Origin: Deltaproteobacteria bacterium
GTDB taxonomy: Bacteria; Myxococcota_A; UBA9160; UBA4427
Direction: 5' to 3'
DNA: 64,000 nucleotides
NCBI GenBank assembly: GCA_002719955.1
Contig: PBFW01000025.1
Location: 1-64,000, forward strand
Shown here: one piece after another, positions 17,986 to 27,026 of the stretch
Numbering within the stretch: the stretch's first letter is position 1
How the letters are laid out: each line of letters starts with the position of its first letter
The notes under the pieces: generated by a model
Database searches by the model: none
Seen by the model: only the letters and a program-made list of their open reading frames with translations
What the model was told of the DNA's origin: nothing
Translations under genes and position numbers: made by a program

Positions 17986-18136
17986 ATCCCGATGGCTCTG
18001 CAGGTATGCTGCATCGCCGCGTGGCCCGAGGGCGCGCGTGGGAGAGACCTTGTCGAAGAACAGATCCCCTGGAAACCCGGAGCAGGCTCCACCCCGAGCG
18101 GGTGGGGCGGGCGATCTCTTGCCGCGGGTGCTCGAG

Positions 18137-19183
18137 ATGACGAGGCCGGACGATTGGCATCTTCATCTTCGCGAGGGGGCGATGCTCGCGCGGGTCCTGC
18201 CGCATACGGCCCGCTGCTTTGGGCGCGCCATGGTCATGCCAAATCTCGACCCTCCGATGGCGACGGCGGAGCAAGCGGAAGGTTACGCGGAAAGAATCCG
18301 TTCGCTGCTGCCCGAGGATTCGACTTTCGAGCCGCTGATGACACTCTATCTCACGGACGCGATGTCGAGGGAAGAAGTCGAGCGCGCGTCGAAGTCGGCT
18401 CAGGTGGCAGCCATCAAGTTCTATCCGAAGGGCGCAACCACGCATTCAGCGCATGGAGTCGACGCGCTGGAGAAGCTCTCGCCGGTTCTCGAGGCTCTCG
18501 AAGATCATGACCTGCCGCTTCTTGTTCATGGGGAATCGGTTTCTGTGGAGACGGATATCTTCGACCGAGAACGGCGTTTCCTCGAAGACACACTGGCCCC
18601 TCTCGTCTCCCGGCATGAGGGGCTGCGCATCGTTTTCGAACATATCACGACCGCGGAAGCGGCGGCCTTCGTCGAGGAGTCGCCGGCCCGAGTGGGCGCC
18701 ACGATCACTCCGCAGCACCTGCTCATGAATCGGAACGCGATCTTCGAGGGGGGACTGCGTCCGCACCATTATTGTCTGCCCGTACTCAAGCGAGAACGGG
18801 ATCGAGTCGCTCTGGTTCGCGCCGCGACCGGGGGCGATCCGAGTTTTTTCCTCGGAACCGATAGCGCCCCCCACGAACGTGCCGCAAAGGAAGCGCCCTG
18901 CGGTTGCGCGGGTATTTTCAGCGCTCCGATTGCGATCGAGTGCTATGCGGAGGCTTTTGCCCGAGCGGGTGCCCTCGGTCGACTCGAAGGATTCGCGAGC
19001 CACCACGGGGCCGATTTCTACCGCTTGCCACGCAACCGTGACAGCATCTACCTCGATCGTCTCGATTGGACCGGACCAGATTTTGAGGGAGCGGTCAAGG
19101 TGTTCTGGGCGGGTGAGCCGCTTCGCTACCGGATGCGCGAAGCGACTCGAGGTCGCACGGACACCCTCGACGCTGGCTCATAG
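18137..19183 (+). CDS. pyrC: Dihydroorotase PyrC
   Basis: 348 residues from ATG 18137; an in-frame GTG at 18128 is an alternative, and the frame is open to 17804 but overlaps the EAL remnant. Class II (E. coli PyrC-type) features in order: RPDDWHLHLREG (metal-binding HxH), MPNLDPP, KFYPKGATTHS (carboxylated Lys bridging the two zincs), LLVHGES and FEHITT (metal His), and GTDSAPH (catalytic Asp). It cyclises carbamoyl-aspartate to dihydroorotate in pyrimidine synthesis. Size matches the ~345-residue class. There are no pyrimidine genes next to it in the window; it follows the EAL pseudogene on the same strand. Confidence 0.96.
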   Translation: MTRPDDWHLHLREGAMLARVLPHTARCFGRAMVMPNLDPPMATAEQAEGYAERIRSLLPEDSTFEPLMTLYLTDAMSREEVERASKSAQVAAIKFYPKGATTHSAHGVDALEKLSPVLEALEDHDLPLLVHGESVSVETDIFDRERRFLEDTLAPLVSRHEGLRIVFEHITTAEAAAFVEESPARVGATITPQHLLMNRNAIFEGGLRPHHYCLPVLKRERDRVALVRAATGGDPSFFLGTDSAPHERAAKEAPCGCAGIFSAPIAIECYAEAFARAGALGRLEGFASHHGADFYRLPRNRDSIYLDRLDWTGPDFEGAVKVFWAGEPLRYRMREATRGRTDTLDAGS

Positions 19184-19207
19184 CGGCTGCGTCGCACTCG
19201 GGTCAGG

Positions 19208-19675
19208 TCAGTCGAGGTCCTTGGACATCGCGCGGTGCTTGATCCCGGCTTCGATAAATTCGTCGCCTTCGCTCCGGTAACCGAGCCTCTCGTAGAAGGG
19301 GACGGCGGCGACCTGGGCATTCAGGCAGATGCGTGAGAGCGCGCGGTTTCGTGCCCGCGACTCGATCGCTTCCATCAGCAAGCGCCCGAGTCCGAGATGA
19401 CGTGCGGATTCGAGCACGGCCACTCGTTCGGCCTGCGCGGTCGATCCGATGACGCGCATTCGGGCGGTCCCGCGGGCGCGTTCATCGGGGCCGGGATGCG
19501 TGAGTGCAATGAAGTGTTCCGCGATCTCGTCGAGTCCGTCCCATTCGAGCTCCGCCGGAACGGATTGTTCCTCGACGAAAACGATTCGGCGGATCTTGCA
19601 GCATTCGGCGAACCAAGGAGGATCGATGCCCCGTTCAATGGGAGCGAAGGAGATCCGCTCGATCCGGGGCTGCAT
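19208..19675 (-). CDS. GNAT-family N-acetyltransferase
   Basis: 155 residues from ATG 19675 (the frame extends to 19810, but the added part is Ser/Arg-rich and unlike the family). Conserved pattern: RRIVFVEEQSVPAELEWDGLDEIAEHFIAL at about 18-47, then the acetyl-CoA pyrophosphate-loop region around RHLGLGRLLMEAIE, and NAQVAAVPFYERLGY near the C-terminus. This is the ElaA/YjcF-like branch of small acetyltransferases; the substrate is unknown. It converges on pyrC, with only 24 bp between the stops. Confidence 0.85.
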   Translation of the reverse strand: MQPRIERISFAPIERGIDPPWFAECCKIRRIVFVEEQSVPAELEWDGLDEIAEHFIALTHPGPDERARGTARMRVIGSTAQAERVAVLESARHLGLGRLLMEAIESRARNRALSRICLNAQVAAVPFYERLGYRSEGDEFIEAGIKHRAMSKDLD

Positions 19676-19870
19676 CGTCGATCGAGACCTGGCGTCCAGC
19701 AACACAGCGAGCCTCCCTGAGATGGGCTTGTCGGTCGATGAGGATGGATCAGCGGGCGCGAAGATCGTCCCGGGTCTCGGATGCGATGCGGCGTTTGCGA
19801 GCGATGCCATTGTACAGAAACCGATGGCCCGAAATGACGCCCTACAGCAAAGACGTCCGTAAAAAAGCAG

Positions 19871-19900
19871 ACGCCCCGGCGTCGGCAGACGTCGGGGCGT
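19871..19900 (-). terminator. Rho-independent terminator-like hairpin
   Basis: Arms 19871-19883 and 19888-19900 (13 bases, one mismatch, 4-base loop) form a strong GC stem. An A6 run at 19861-19866 becomes a T-tract on the minus strand, and a weak T run follows on the plus strand. So it works best for leftward transcription and perhaps in both directions. No recognisable gene lies directly to its right. Confidence 0.6.
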
Positions 19901-20755
19901 TTGACTTGAATGATTCGATCGGTTGCTCAGACCGCCGGCTCAGGGCTCAAGTGAGCCGGACTCGATCATTCCGGTTTTTCTTCTCTTGCTCTAGCTACTC
20001 AATCAAAATTCGTTGTTCTTCTGGAAGAGCGAGCGCCTTGAATCTCGAAGGACTCCTGGCTGAATGGCTCTCGGGAATCATCATGTCCCGATCCTTCCTT
20101 GGAGTATTCTTAAGCAGATTGCGTGCCAATCTCTTCGCCAAATAAGAAGCCAAATGACTACAGGGAGTTGCGGGCGAATCGGCGATCCATTGGCCACCGA
20201 TCGAATCCGATGGAGTGGTGCGTTCTGCTCCACTCGAGCCACTGGGCCGATTGAGGACATTATAAGTAACGGTTTTATTACAGGAAAATATATTTCATCG
20301 GAGAGTGGTGTGATTCGCACCGCCGGAGTATTTTGCACCACAGAATTGATGCCCCCATGGGGGTTTCTTTCTTTGGAGCCCAGAATCAGGCGGGCGGATG
20401 AGAAAATCGATCGCGCGGGCTCGTTGCTGCCTCCGTTTGCCCGCCGCTCCAAGGGGGCCCCGTGTGCCTGGCATCCGAACTCGACCCGCCGGGGGGCACG
20501 GCCGGCCGATCGGTCCGGGATCGGCGAGAGCAGGGACGCCTCGTCATGGCGACCCGTCGGCGGACCGTGCCCGCCTGGATCTCGCGACCGGGTGATCCTT
20601 TCGGCGGCCTTCGGGATGAGCCACCGGTCGAGTTTCGGGGAGCGCCGCGACCGATCGCGCTTCTCGATGGCCGAGCTGATCGGGAATGAGTCGGGACGTG
20701 ATAGCCTGCCGCCAAGGGCGCTGATTCGGCAATGCATGGGGCGGACCGGGTTGTA
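19901..20755. other. Gene-free, partly lower-GC region
   Basis: No coding region with plausible protein character was found on either strand in this ~850 bp block. The part from about 19960 to 20400 is visibly richer in A and T than the surrounding genes (for example around 20260-20300) and is bounded by two terminator-like hairpins pointing outward. It could hold a small RNA, a promoter region or a fully decayed gene. Open frames on both strands here are low-complexity Arg/Ser/Pro-rich and are treated as chance. Confidence 0.5.
20352..20374 (+). terminator. Palindromic hairpin followed by T-rich run
   Basis: CCCCCATGGGGG at 20352-20363 is a perfect palindrome, directly followed by TTTCTTTCTTT. 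It has the form of a Rho-independent terminator on the plus strand, although the loop is short. No annotated gene ends just before it, so the transcript it would end is unknown. Confidence 0.4.
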
Positions 20756-22696
20756 ATGAAAAAGGGCGAGTCACAGAACGAGGCGCGCAAGGGCGGAGGA
20801 TGGCTTCGGCTCGTGCTCGTCATGGCGCTGCTCCTGTTCCTCCTGGGCGCGGCCGCGGTCGCCCTTCGCACCTTCAGCGAGTCGGATGCTGCGAGGGCCG
20901 TGCCGATTGCCGACGTTTCGTCAGAGCGGTTGCTTGCTCTCGGAAGCGTCGTTGGGTTCGCGGCCGCTTATGACACCCACGCCTGGCTCGGGATTCCCTT
21001 CGCGAGTCCCCCCGTTGCTTCTCTTCGTTGGCGCGCCGCTCGGCCGGCGGAGGCCTGGGCGGACACCCTCGACGCGCTCTCTTTCGGATCCCCGTGTCTC
21101 CAGTTGGCCGATGGACTCGTCGGCATTCCGGCCGAGGACGACGAGGGTTTCGGGGGTTCCGAAGATTGCCTCTATTTGAATGTCTGGGCGCCGCGAGCCG
21201 AGCCCGAGAGCGTACCGATCGGAGGGGAGCGGCTTCCGGTGATGGTCTGGATCCACGGTGGCGGCCATTCCGTTGGGCATGCCGGCTCGCCGATCTATGA
21301 CGGTGCACGCCTTGCCGGCTCCGAGAGGATCGTCCTGGTGAGTCTCAATTATCGATTGGGTCCACTCGGATGGTTCTCCCACCCGGCGATACGCGAGACG
21401 GCGAGTGATGCGCTCGAGGCCTCGGGCAATTTCGGCACACTCGATCAGATTCGAGCGCTCGAATGGGTCCAGTCGAATATCGAGGAGTTCGGTGGCGATC
21501 CGAATAACGTCACGATCTTCGGAGAGTCCGCCGGCGCGAGGAACGTTTTCTCGCTGCTCCTAGCGGAGGCTGCGCGTGGGCTCTTCCATCGCGCGATCGC
21601 GCAGAGCGGTTCGATGGATTCAGCGAGTCGCGCCGAAGCCGAGAACCCGAGCGGCGCCAACCGATCGGATCGGCCGCGTAGCACAGCCGACGCCGTGGTT
21701 TCACTGCTGGTCGACGCGGGTGTCGTGCCCGACCGTGACGCGGCGCGCGGCTACGCCAGCGAGCTGCCCGCCGCTGATTTGGCCGAACTCTTGCGAAGCC
21801 GTTCCGCGCGTGAAATCCTGAACGCCTATCGAGATCCCGATCGCCCCGGCAGGCTCCGCGTGCCCCAGCCGATTCGTGATGGTGTCCTTCTGCCGAGCGG
21901 CGATTGGGTCGACGCGTTTCGTGTGGGGCATTTCAACCGGGTGCCGATGATCCTGGGTTCGAATCGAGATGAGATGAAGCTCTACTTCTCTCAGGACGAA
22001 GCGCATGTCCGAAAGAGTCTGGGGCTCCTCTACCGGATTCGGGATCTTGATGATTATGGGCGACGGGCCCGCTATCACAGCGACCTCTGGGCCGTTCGGG
22101 CCGTCGCTCGGCCCGCAGCCGCGATCCATGATTCTGGTTGGAGTGAGATCTACGCCTACCGATTCGATTGGGATGAATTGCCGAGGGTATTTGGGCAGGA
22201 CATGTCCGAATTGCTCGGCGCCGCGCATGGATTCGAGCTTCCTTTCCTCTTTGGAAGCTTCGATGTCGGCGCCCCCCTGCTGAGTCGCCTGCTCTTTCCC
22301 CCGGAGACCCTGGCCGATCGTGAGCCCCTGGCGGAGCAGATGATGGGCTACTGGGCCGAGTTCGCGCGGACGGGTCGCCCAGCCCGGGGCGGGCGTCGGG
22401 ACGTCCCCGAATGGTTGCGCTGGTCGACGGCGGGGAACGGGGATGCGAATCTGCTCATCCTCGATAGCGAGGGCGGTGGGGGGATTCGCGTGGCGCAGAC
22501 GACTCTGTCCCGGGACCACGTGATCGCAGCCGTGGATGCCGAGCCGGAGCTAGGGCAGGCCGAAAAATGCGAGATCTTCCTCGATCTCTTCTCCAATCGA
22601 CCGGATTGGGATCCCGAAGAGTTTCGCCAGATCGGGCGCCGAGGCTGTGCCGGTTTCGGTCCAGAGACGATCACCGGCTCTTCGGTCCCGCATTAG
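20756..22696 (+). CDS. Type-B carboxylesterase/lipase family, membrane-anchored or secreted
   Basis: 646 residues from ATG 20756 (an upstream in-frame start at 20732 is less likely). It has a short basic start and one hydrophobic segment (about 18-40) acting as signal anchor or signal peptide. The alpha/beta-hydrolase body has the carboxylesterase signatures EDCLYLNVWAP, WIHGGGHSVGHAG (oxyanion hole) and FGESAGARNVFSLL (nucleophile Ser). The acid is Glu in GSNRDEMKLYF and the base is His in AAHGFELPFLFG. It hydrolyses carboxylic esters; the natural substrate is unknown. Active-site residues all appear intact. It stands alone, 106 bp before hisE, and starts just after the gene-free block. Confidence 0.92.
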   Translation: MKKGESQNEARKGGGWLRLVLVMALLLFLLGAAAVALRTFSESDAARAVPIADVSSERLLALGSVVGFAAAYDTHAWLGIPFASPPVASLRWRAARPAEAWADTLDALSFGSPCLQLADGLVGIPAEDDEGFGGSEDCLYLNVWAPRAEPESVPIGGERLPVMVWIHGGGHSVGHAGSPIYDGARLAGSERIVLVSLNYRLGPLGWFSHPAIRETASDALEASGNFGTLDQIRALEWVQSNIEEFGGDPNNVTIFGESAGARNVFSLLLAEAARGLFHRAIAQSGSMDSASRAEAENPSGANRSDRPRSTADAVVSLLVDAGVVPDRDAARGYASELPAADLAELLRSRSAREILNAYRDPDRPGRLRVPQPIRDGVLLPSGDWVDAFRVGHFNRVPMILGSNRDEMKLYFSQDEAHVRKSLGLLYRIRDLDDYGRRARYHSDLWAVRAVARPAAAIHDSGWSEIYAYRFDWDELPRVFGQDMSELLGAAHGFELPFLFGSFDVGAPLLSRLLFPPETLADREPLAEQMMGYWAEFARTGRPARGGRRDVPEWLRWSTAGNGDANLLILDSEGGGGIRVAQTTLSRDHVIAAVDAEPELGQAEKCEIFLDLFSNRPDWDPEEFRQIGRRGCAGFGPETITGSSVPH

Positions 22697-22802
22697 CCGG
22701 CGGCGCTTCCCACTTCCCCCGGTCCGCCTGTGACGACTTCTTTGGCGCGTGGCTGCCATGGCCTAGACTCGCGCGCCCCGACGGGAGGGAGCAGAGGACG
22801 AT

Positions 22803-23195
22803 ATGGTTTCGAATCACGATGGCACAGGACGGGGGGGCGCTCCGACGGCCACCGTTCTCGATCGACTCTTTGAGGTCGTGACGGCGCGTCGTGATCAGCG
22901 CCCCGAGGGCAGTTATGTTCGAAGCCTGCTCGACGGCGGTTGGGCGGCGATCGAAGCCAAGGTGCGCGAAGAGGCCCAGGAAGTGGTCGATGCCGCTCGG
23001 GATGAGAGCGATCAGGCATTGGCGCACGAGGCAGCCGATCTGCTCTTCCATCTGTGGGTGATGCTCGCCTCTCGCGGTCTCGAGCCGGCGGCGGTCTACG
23101 CCGAGCTCGAGCGCCGCTTCGGAATCGGTGGCCACGAGGAAAAAACCGCTCGGGCGGCCCGGGGCGCCGAACAAGGCAAGGACGACGAAGTATGA
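22803..23195 (+). CDS. hisE: Phosphoribosyl-ATP pyrophosphohydrolase HisE
   Basis: 130 residues. It is an all-alpha MazG-like fold with the HisE pattern: LFEVVTARRDQRPEGSYVRSL near the start, then KVREEAQEVVDAA (metal-binding Glu residues) and HEAADLLFHLWVMLASRGL (Glu/Asp ligands). It removes pyrophosphate from phosphoribosyl-ATP, the second step of histidine synthesis. Its stop overlaps the hisG start by 4 bp (ATGA), so the two are coupled. The C-terminal ~20 residues are charged and beyond the usual family length. Confidence 0.95.
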   Translation: MVSNHDGTGRGGAPTATVLDRLFEVVTARRDQRPEGSYVRSLLDGGWAAIEAKVREEAQEVVDAARDESDQALAHEAADLLFHLWVMLASRGLEPAAVYAELERRFGIGGHEEKTARAARGAEQGKDDEV

Positions 23196-24055
23196 TCCCG
23201 GATGAACGACTGCGTATCGCGATTCCCTCCAAGGGCCGACTGCGCGAGGCCGCCCTCTCGACCCTCGAACGTGCGGGACTTCGCTTCAAGGTTTCCGGGC
23301 GGCGGCTCTTCTCCGTCTGTTCGGACACGGGCATGCGTATCATCTTCACGAACACGGCGGACATCCCCGTGCTCGTCGCTGAGGGCGTGGTCGATCTCGG
23401 GATTACGGGCAGCGATCAGGTGCTTGAGAAGGGCGTCGACGTCGTCGAGCATCGCCGGCTCGGGTTCGGGCATTGCCGACTCTCGATCGCCGTGCACAAG
23501 GACGCGCCCTATCGCTCGAGTTCGGATCTCGCGGGCAAGGTCATCGGTGCGAAATTCGTGAATCTCGCGCGGGATTATTTTGAAGCGAAGGGCGTCGAGA
23601 ACGTCCAGCTCATCGAGATCCAGGGTGCGGTCGAAGTGATGGTTCTGCTGGGCCTGGTCGATGGCATCGTCGAAATCGTCGAGACCGGAAATAGTCTCGT
23701 CGAGAATGACCTTGTCGAACTCGAACGTGTTCTCGAGGCGGAGGCCGTTCTGATCGGTTCCGCCCAGCCGCGCGATGCCGAGCTCTCGGGCCAGCTGCTC
23801 CGGCGGGTCGATGGCGTGTTGGCCGCGGCGCGTTACACGCTACTCGAGTACAACTGTCCGGTGGATCGGATCGAGGAAGCCACGCGGATCGCCCCGGGAT
23901 TCTCCTCGCCGACGGTGGGGCGCCTCCAGGACGGCGCCTGGCTGTCGGTCAAGGTGCTGGTCGAGAAGTCGAAGACACAGCGGGTCATCGACGCGCTAGA
24001 AGGGATCGGCTGCGTTGCGATTCTCGAGACCGAATTGCGCCACGCGCGACTCTGA
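23192..24055 (+). CDS. hisG: ATP phosphoribosyltransferase HisG (long form)
   Basis: 287 residues from the ATG overlapping the hisE stop. It shows IAIPSKGRLREA at the start, the phosphate-binding and substrate motifs DLGITGSDQVLEKG and EIQGAVEVMVLLGLVDGIVEIVETG (PRPP-binding region), and a C-terminal ACT-like regulatory domain (about 215-287, LSVKVLVEKSKTQRVIDALE). The long form does not need HisZ and is feedback-inhibited by histidine. It makes phosphoribosyl-ATP from ATP and PRPP, the first committed step. The hisE-hisG order is a small split part of the histidine pathway; other his genes are not in the window. Confidence 0.96.
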   Translation: MIPDERLRIAIPSKGRLREAALSTLERAGLRFKVSGRRLFSVCSDTGMRIIFTNTADIPVLVAEGVVDLGITGSDQVLEKGVDVVEHRRLGFGHCRLSIAVHKDAPYRSSSDLAGKVIGAKFVNLARDYFEAKGVENVQLIEIQGAVEVMVLLGLVDGIVEIVETGNSLVENDLVELERVLEAEAVLIGSAQPRDAELSGQLLRRVDGVLAAARYTLLEYNCPVDRIEEATRIAPGFSSPTVGRLQDGAWLSVKVLVEKSKTQRVIDALEGIGCVAILETELRHARL

Positions 24056-24174
24056 TCCCCGCACCGAGAACTTCGGGCGCCACGGTTATGTCCAGAAAAC
24101 GCCGATTCTGATGGCCCGATGACTCGTGGATCTCACAGGCTTTTTTTCGAGTAGGATTTTTCACTCGGAAATCT

Positions 24175-24696
24175 GTGGAAGACCAGGGAGTGTCTCGGGC
24201 AAAGCATGGAGAAGAGGAGAAGAGTTCACCGCCCCTGGAAATTCTTCGTTATGCATTTCTTGAAATGGCTGATGATGACACCACGCCCGAGAGGGCTGAC
24301 TCTCTCATATGGATGCCGGATTTGGCCAGGGTTCTCGCCATCGATGATCGTCAGGTGTTTTGCGACTGGGTGGCGCGCGCTCGACGTCGCGCAGGTCTCG
24401 AGGTGATCGAGGCCTGCGATCTACTCTCGGGGTTGTAGCGAGCGGTCGAGGACGCACCGGATCTCGTCGTTCTCCCGGAGCGCTTTGGCGAGTTCGGCGG
24501 TCTCGAGGTCTGCGAAAGCATAGCAAGTGACCCCACAGCTGGAGGCACCCCGATCATCGTGATGGCCGACGGTGATGCAGCCGCGCGGCGAAGACGCGCG
24601 CTGCGCGCTGGAACGCACCACGTGGTTCCGTGCTCCTTGCGGCCCGCTGATCTTTGCGACCTTGTCTGGGAGTTGCTCGCGACCGGGGGGCCCTGA
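24175..24696 (+). pseudogene. Decayed response-regulator receiver gene
   Basis: The frame begins at GTG 24175. After a charged leader it reads ARVLAIDDRQVFCDWVARARRRAGLEVIEACDLLSGL, the first half of a CheY-like receiver (acidic pair IDD). An in-frame TAG at 24436-24438 follows. The same frame then continues with RAVEDAPDLVVLPE, GLEVCESIASDP, TPIIVMADGD and RALRAGTHHVV, the second half of the receiver, ending in TGA at 24694. The phospho-acceptor Asp after DLVVL is Pro, so even a restored protein could not be phosphorylated in the normal way. A cheY-like or fused regulator that has lost function is the simplest reading. Confidence 0.75.
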
Positions 24697-24780
24697 ATTT
24701 CGCTGATCGAGCGCTCCGCGATGGCCTCTGCGCAGGGCGCATCCCGCTGCTCCGATTGATCGGCGGGGCTCTTCGCCCCG

Positions 24781-25635
24781 TCAACCCGCGCGCTGGCGCG
24801 CGAGACCGATGGCACTTGAAATCACCATCAGACCTCCGATGAGGGTCCATCGATCCGGCTGCTCCCCAAAGAACAGGGCGCCCCAGGCGACGGCGAATAC
24901 GACCTGGAGGTAGGAGAGCGCTGTTCCATGCGCAGCGGGGAGTTGCGCGAGTCCGCGCGTCAGGCTGACTTGCCCCACCTGGGTCGCCAGCCCTATGCCG
25001 AGAAGCAGAAACCACTCGGAGCCCACCGGCCACAGGAAATTCGGAAGCATCGTGGGGATCGCGGCCGGCAGCGTGACGAGGGGGAAGTAGAAAACGATCA
25101 CCAGTGGGTCCTCGCGTCGACTGAGTCGGCGAACGACGACGTAGGCCGCGGCGCTGAAGGTCGCTCCCGCGACGGCGACGATGACCCAGAAGGGATCGAG
25201 GGAGGAAACGTCCTCTCCGAAGAAGAGCGCTGGTCTTGCGACGAGAATGACGCCCACGAGGCTGATCGCCGTCGCCAGCAGGATCCGGCGCGTGATGGTT
25301 TCGCCCAGGAAGACCCCGGCGAAGATCGCTGTGATGGGGGGATACAGGTATTGCAGGACCGTGGCCTCGGCCAGCGGCAGATGGGTCACCGCGGCGTAAA
25401 CGCAGGAGAGTCCAGCGAAGCCCAGCCCTCCCCGGATCCACAGCCAGAGTCGGTCTTCGCCCCAGGGCGACACGCCGGCACGGCGCAGGAGCGACCAGCT
25501 GAGAGCGAGGCTCACGATCGCTCGGGCGGCGACGATCTCCTGACTCGGCAATCGCTCGCCCACCAGCTTCACCAATACGGTCATCGCACTGAAGGCGAGG
25601 GCGCTCAACATCATCAAGAGGGCGCCGCGTTGCAT
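24781..25635 (-). CDS. EamA/DMT-family transporter
   Basis: 284 residues with ten predicted hydrophobic helices arranged as two EamA repeats (about 5-135 and 148-280). The first repeat contains RAIVSLALSW and YLYPPITAIFAGVFLGE; the second ends with LSYLQVVFAVAWGALFFGEQPDRWTLIGG. These Pro/Gly-rich segments are the family hallmark. It is an inner-membrane exporter or importer of small metabolites (RhaT/YdcZ superfamily); the substrate cannot be told. It is divergent from the M20 peptidase gene, with 100 bp between starts. Confidence 0.93.
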   Translation of the reverse strand: MQRGALLMMLSALAFSAMTVLVKLVGERLPSQEIVAARAIVSLALSWSLLRRAGVSPWGEDRLWLWIRGGLGFAGLSCVYAAVTHLPLAEATVLQYLYPPITAIFAGVFLGETITRRILLATAISLVGVILVARPALFFGEDVSSLDPFWVIVAVAGATFSAAAYVVVRRLSRREDPLVIVFYFPLVTLPAAIPTMLPNFLWPVGSEWFLLLGIGLATQVGQVSLTRGLAQLPAAHGTALSYLQVVFAVAWGALFFGEQPDRWTLIGGLMVISSAIGLARQRAG

Positions 25636-25735
25636 GGAATTCCCTCTCTTCGCCGAGCTTGGGCGTGGCCGATCTTGTCACGCTTTGGCCGGGTCCGCCC
25701 ACCATCGGTAGACTTGCCGATCGGAGCCCCACTCG

Positions 25736-26899
25736 ATGACCGATCTCTCTAAAAGTATTCGACACCTGCGTGATCTGGTCGCGATTCCCTCGGTGAACCC
25801 GATGGGGCGCGAGGATCTCCCACCGGAAATCGTGGGGGAGCAGGCGGTCGCCGAACACGTTGCGGCGGAGCTGTGCCGGCTCGGGATGGATGCAGCGTTG
25901 ATTGGCCGTGATGGGCGCACAAGCGTCGTGGCGGAAGCGTGCGTCTCGACTGCGACCGAGACGCTGCTCATTGCGAGCCACCTCGACACCGTCCCCGTCG
26001 ACGGCATGGAAATCGACCCCTTTGATCCGGTGATCGAGGGGGATCATCTACTCGGGCGCGGTTCGTGTGATACGAAAGCGGGAATGGCGGCTCTTCTCGA
26101 AGCCCTGGAGCGCGTCCTCGAGCGCGGCCGTTTAAAGCGCAATCTGCTCATCGTCGGGGAAGCGGATGAGGAACTCGGCAGTCGGGGTGTCTCCGACGTG
26201 TTGGCTCATCTCGGTGATGGCCGACCGGATTGGGTGTTGGCGACGGAGCCCACGGACCTACGTCTCATCAACGCCCACAAGGGCGTCATCCACTCTCGGA
26301 TCTGCGCACGCGGACGCGCCTGCCACAGCTCCGATCCGGCCTCCGGCCGGAATGCCATCGTCCTGCTCGCAAAGGCGATCCTTGCGATCGAGCAGAGTGC
26401 TTCGGTCTTCGCCCATCGCCCCCATCCCCAGCTCGGGCTGGCGACGCTCTCCATCGGCATCGTGCGCGGCGGCCAGGCACCCAATACCGTGCCCGACGAG
26501 GCGTTGATCTGGGTCGATCGTCGAACCTTGCCGGACGAGACGCCAGAGATCGTGCGTGCGCAGCTCGAGGAGACCCTCGTGCAGGCCGGGGTCGCGGCCG
26601 AGGTCTTCGTCGAGAGCTGCAGCGAAGAGAAGCCGCCACTCCTGTCCGACCCCGATGGTTCCGCCGTGCGGTCGGTCGCCGAAGCCCTCGGGTCCGTCGG
26701 CCTGCCCGGGGGGTGTGGGCAGGTCGCCTTCGGAACCGATGCGGGCGTGTTCGCACGCGCGGGGGTACCGGGGGTCGTGCTAGGCCCGGGTTCGATCGCG
26801 GTCGCTCATACTTCGCGGGAATTCGTCCCGATGGGCCAGGTCGAGACCATGGTGCGGATCTTCGAACGACTGCTCGAGTCCGAGGGCGCGGGTTGCTGA
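25736..26899 (+). CDS. M20-family metallopeptidase (ArgE/DapE-like deacylase)
   Basis: 387 residues. The metal-binding residues of the M20 family are in order: ASHLDTVPVDG (His plus catalytic Asp two residues later), GRGSCDTKAGMAALL (bridging Asp), GEADEELGSRG (catalytic Glu and ligand Glu) and the late His in VAHTSREFVPM. The dimerisation domain sits between residues about 180 and 290. Such enzymes remove acyl groups from N-acyl amino acids; candidates are acetylornithine or succinyl-diaminopimelate deacylases. No pathway neighbour is present, so substrate is open. The frame has a weak ribosome site (GGAG 10 bp upstream). Confidence 0.9.
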   Translation: MTDLSKSIRHLRDLVAIPSVNPMGREDLPPEIVGEQAVAEHVAAELCRLGMDAALIGRDGRTSVVAEACVSTATETLLIASHLDTVPVDGMEIDPFDPVIEGDHLLGRGSCDTKAGMAALLEALERVLERGRLKRNLLIVGEADEELGSRGVSDVLAHLGDGRPDWVLATEPTDLRLINAHKGVIHSRICARGRACHSSDPASGRNAIVLLAKAILAIEQSASVFAHRPHPQLGLATLSIGIVRGGQAPNTVPDEALIWVDRRTLPDETPEIVRAQLEETLVQAGVAAEVFVESCSEEKPPLLSDPDGSAVRSVAEALGSVGLPGGCGQVAFGTDAGVFARAGVPGVVLGPGSIAVAHTSREFVPMGQVETMVRIFERLLESEGAGC

Positions 26900-27026
26900 C
26901 GAGCGACTCGGTTCGAAGATCCGTCCGGTTCCCGGTCCGCGCTGGCTATGCGCGAAGTCGCTCAAGCGAGTCCCGGGGAGGGGTGATGCCCAAGGGGAGC
27001 CGGAATCCGCCGGCGGGAGGTGTCGC

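Noticed and set aside
24120..24170. T7 run and CGAGT/ACTCG repeat after hisG as a terminator
   Set aside because: The stem is only 5 bp and the T run lies before it, not after a stable hairpin, so it was not called.
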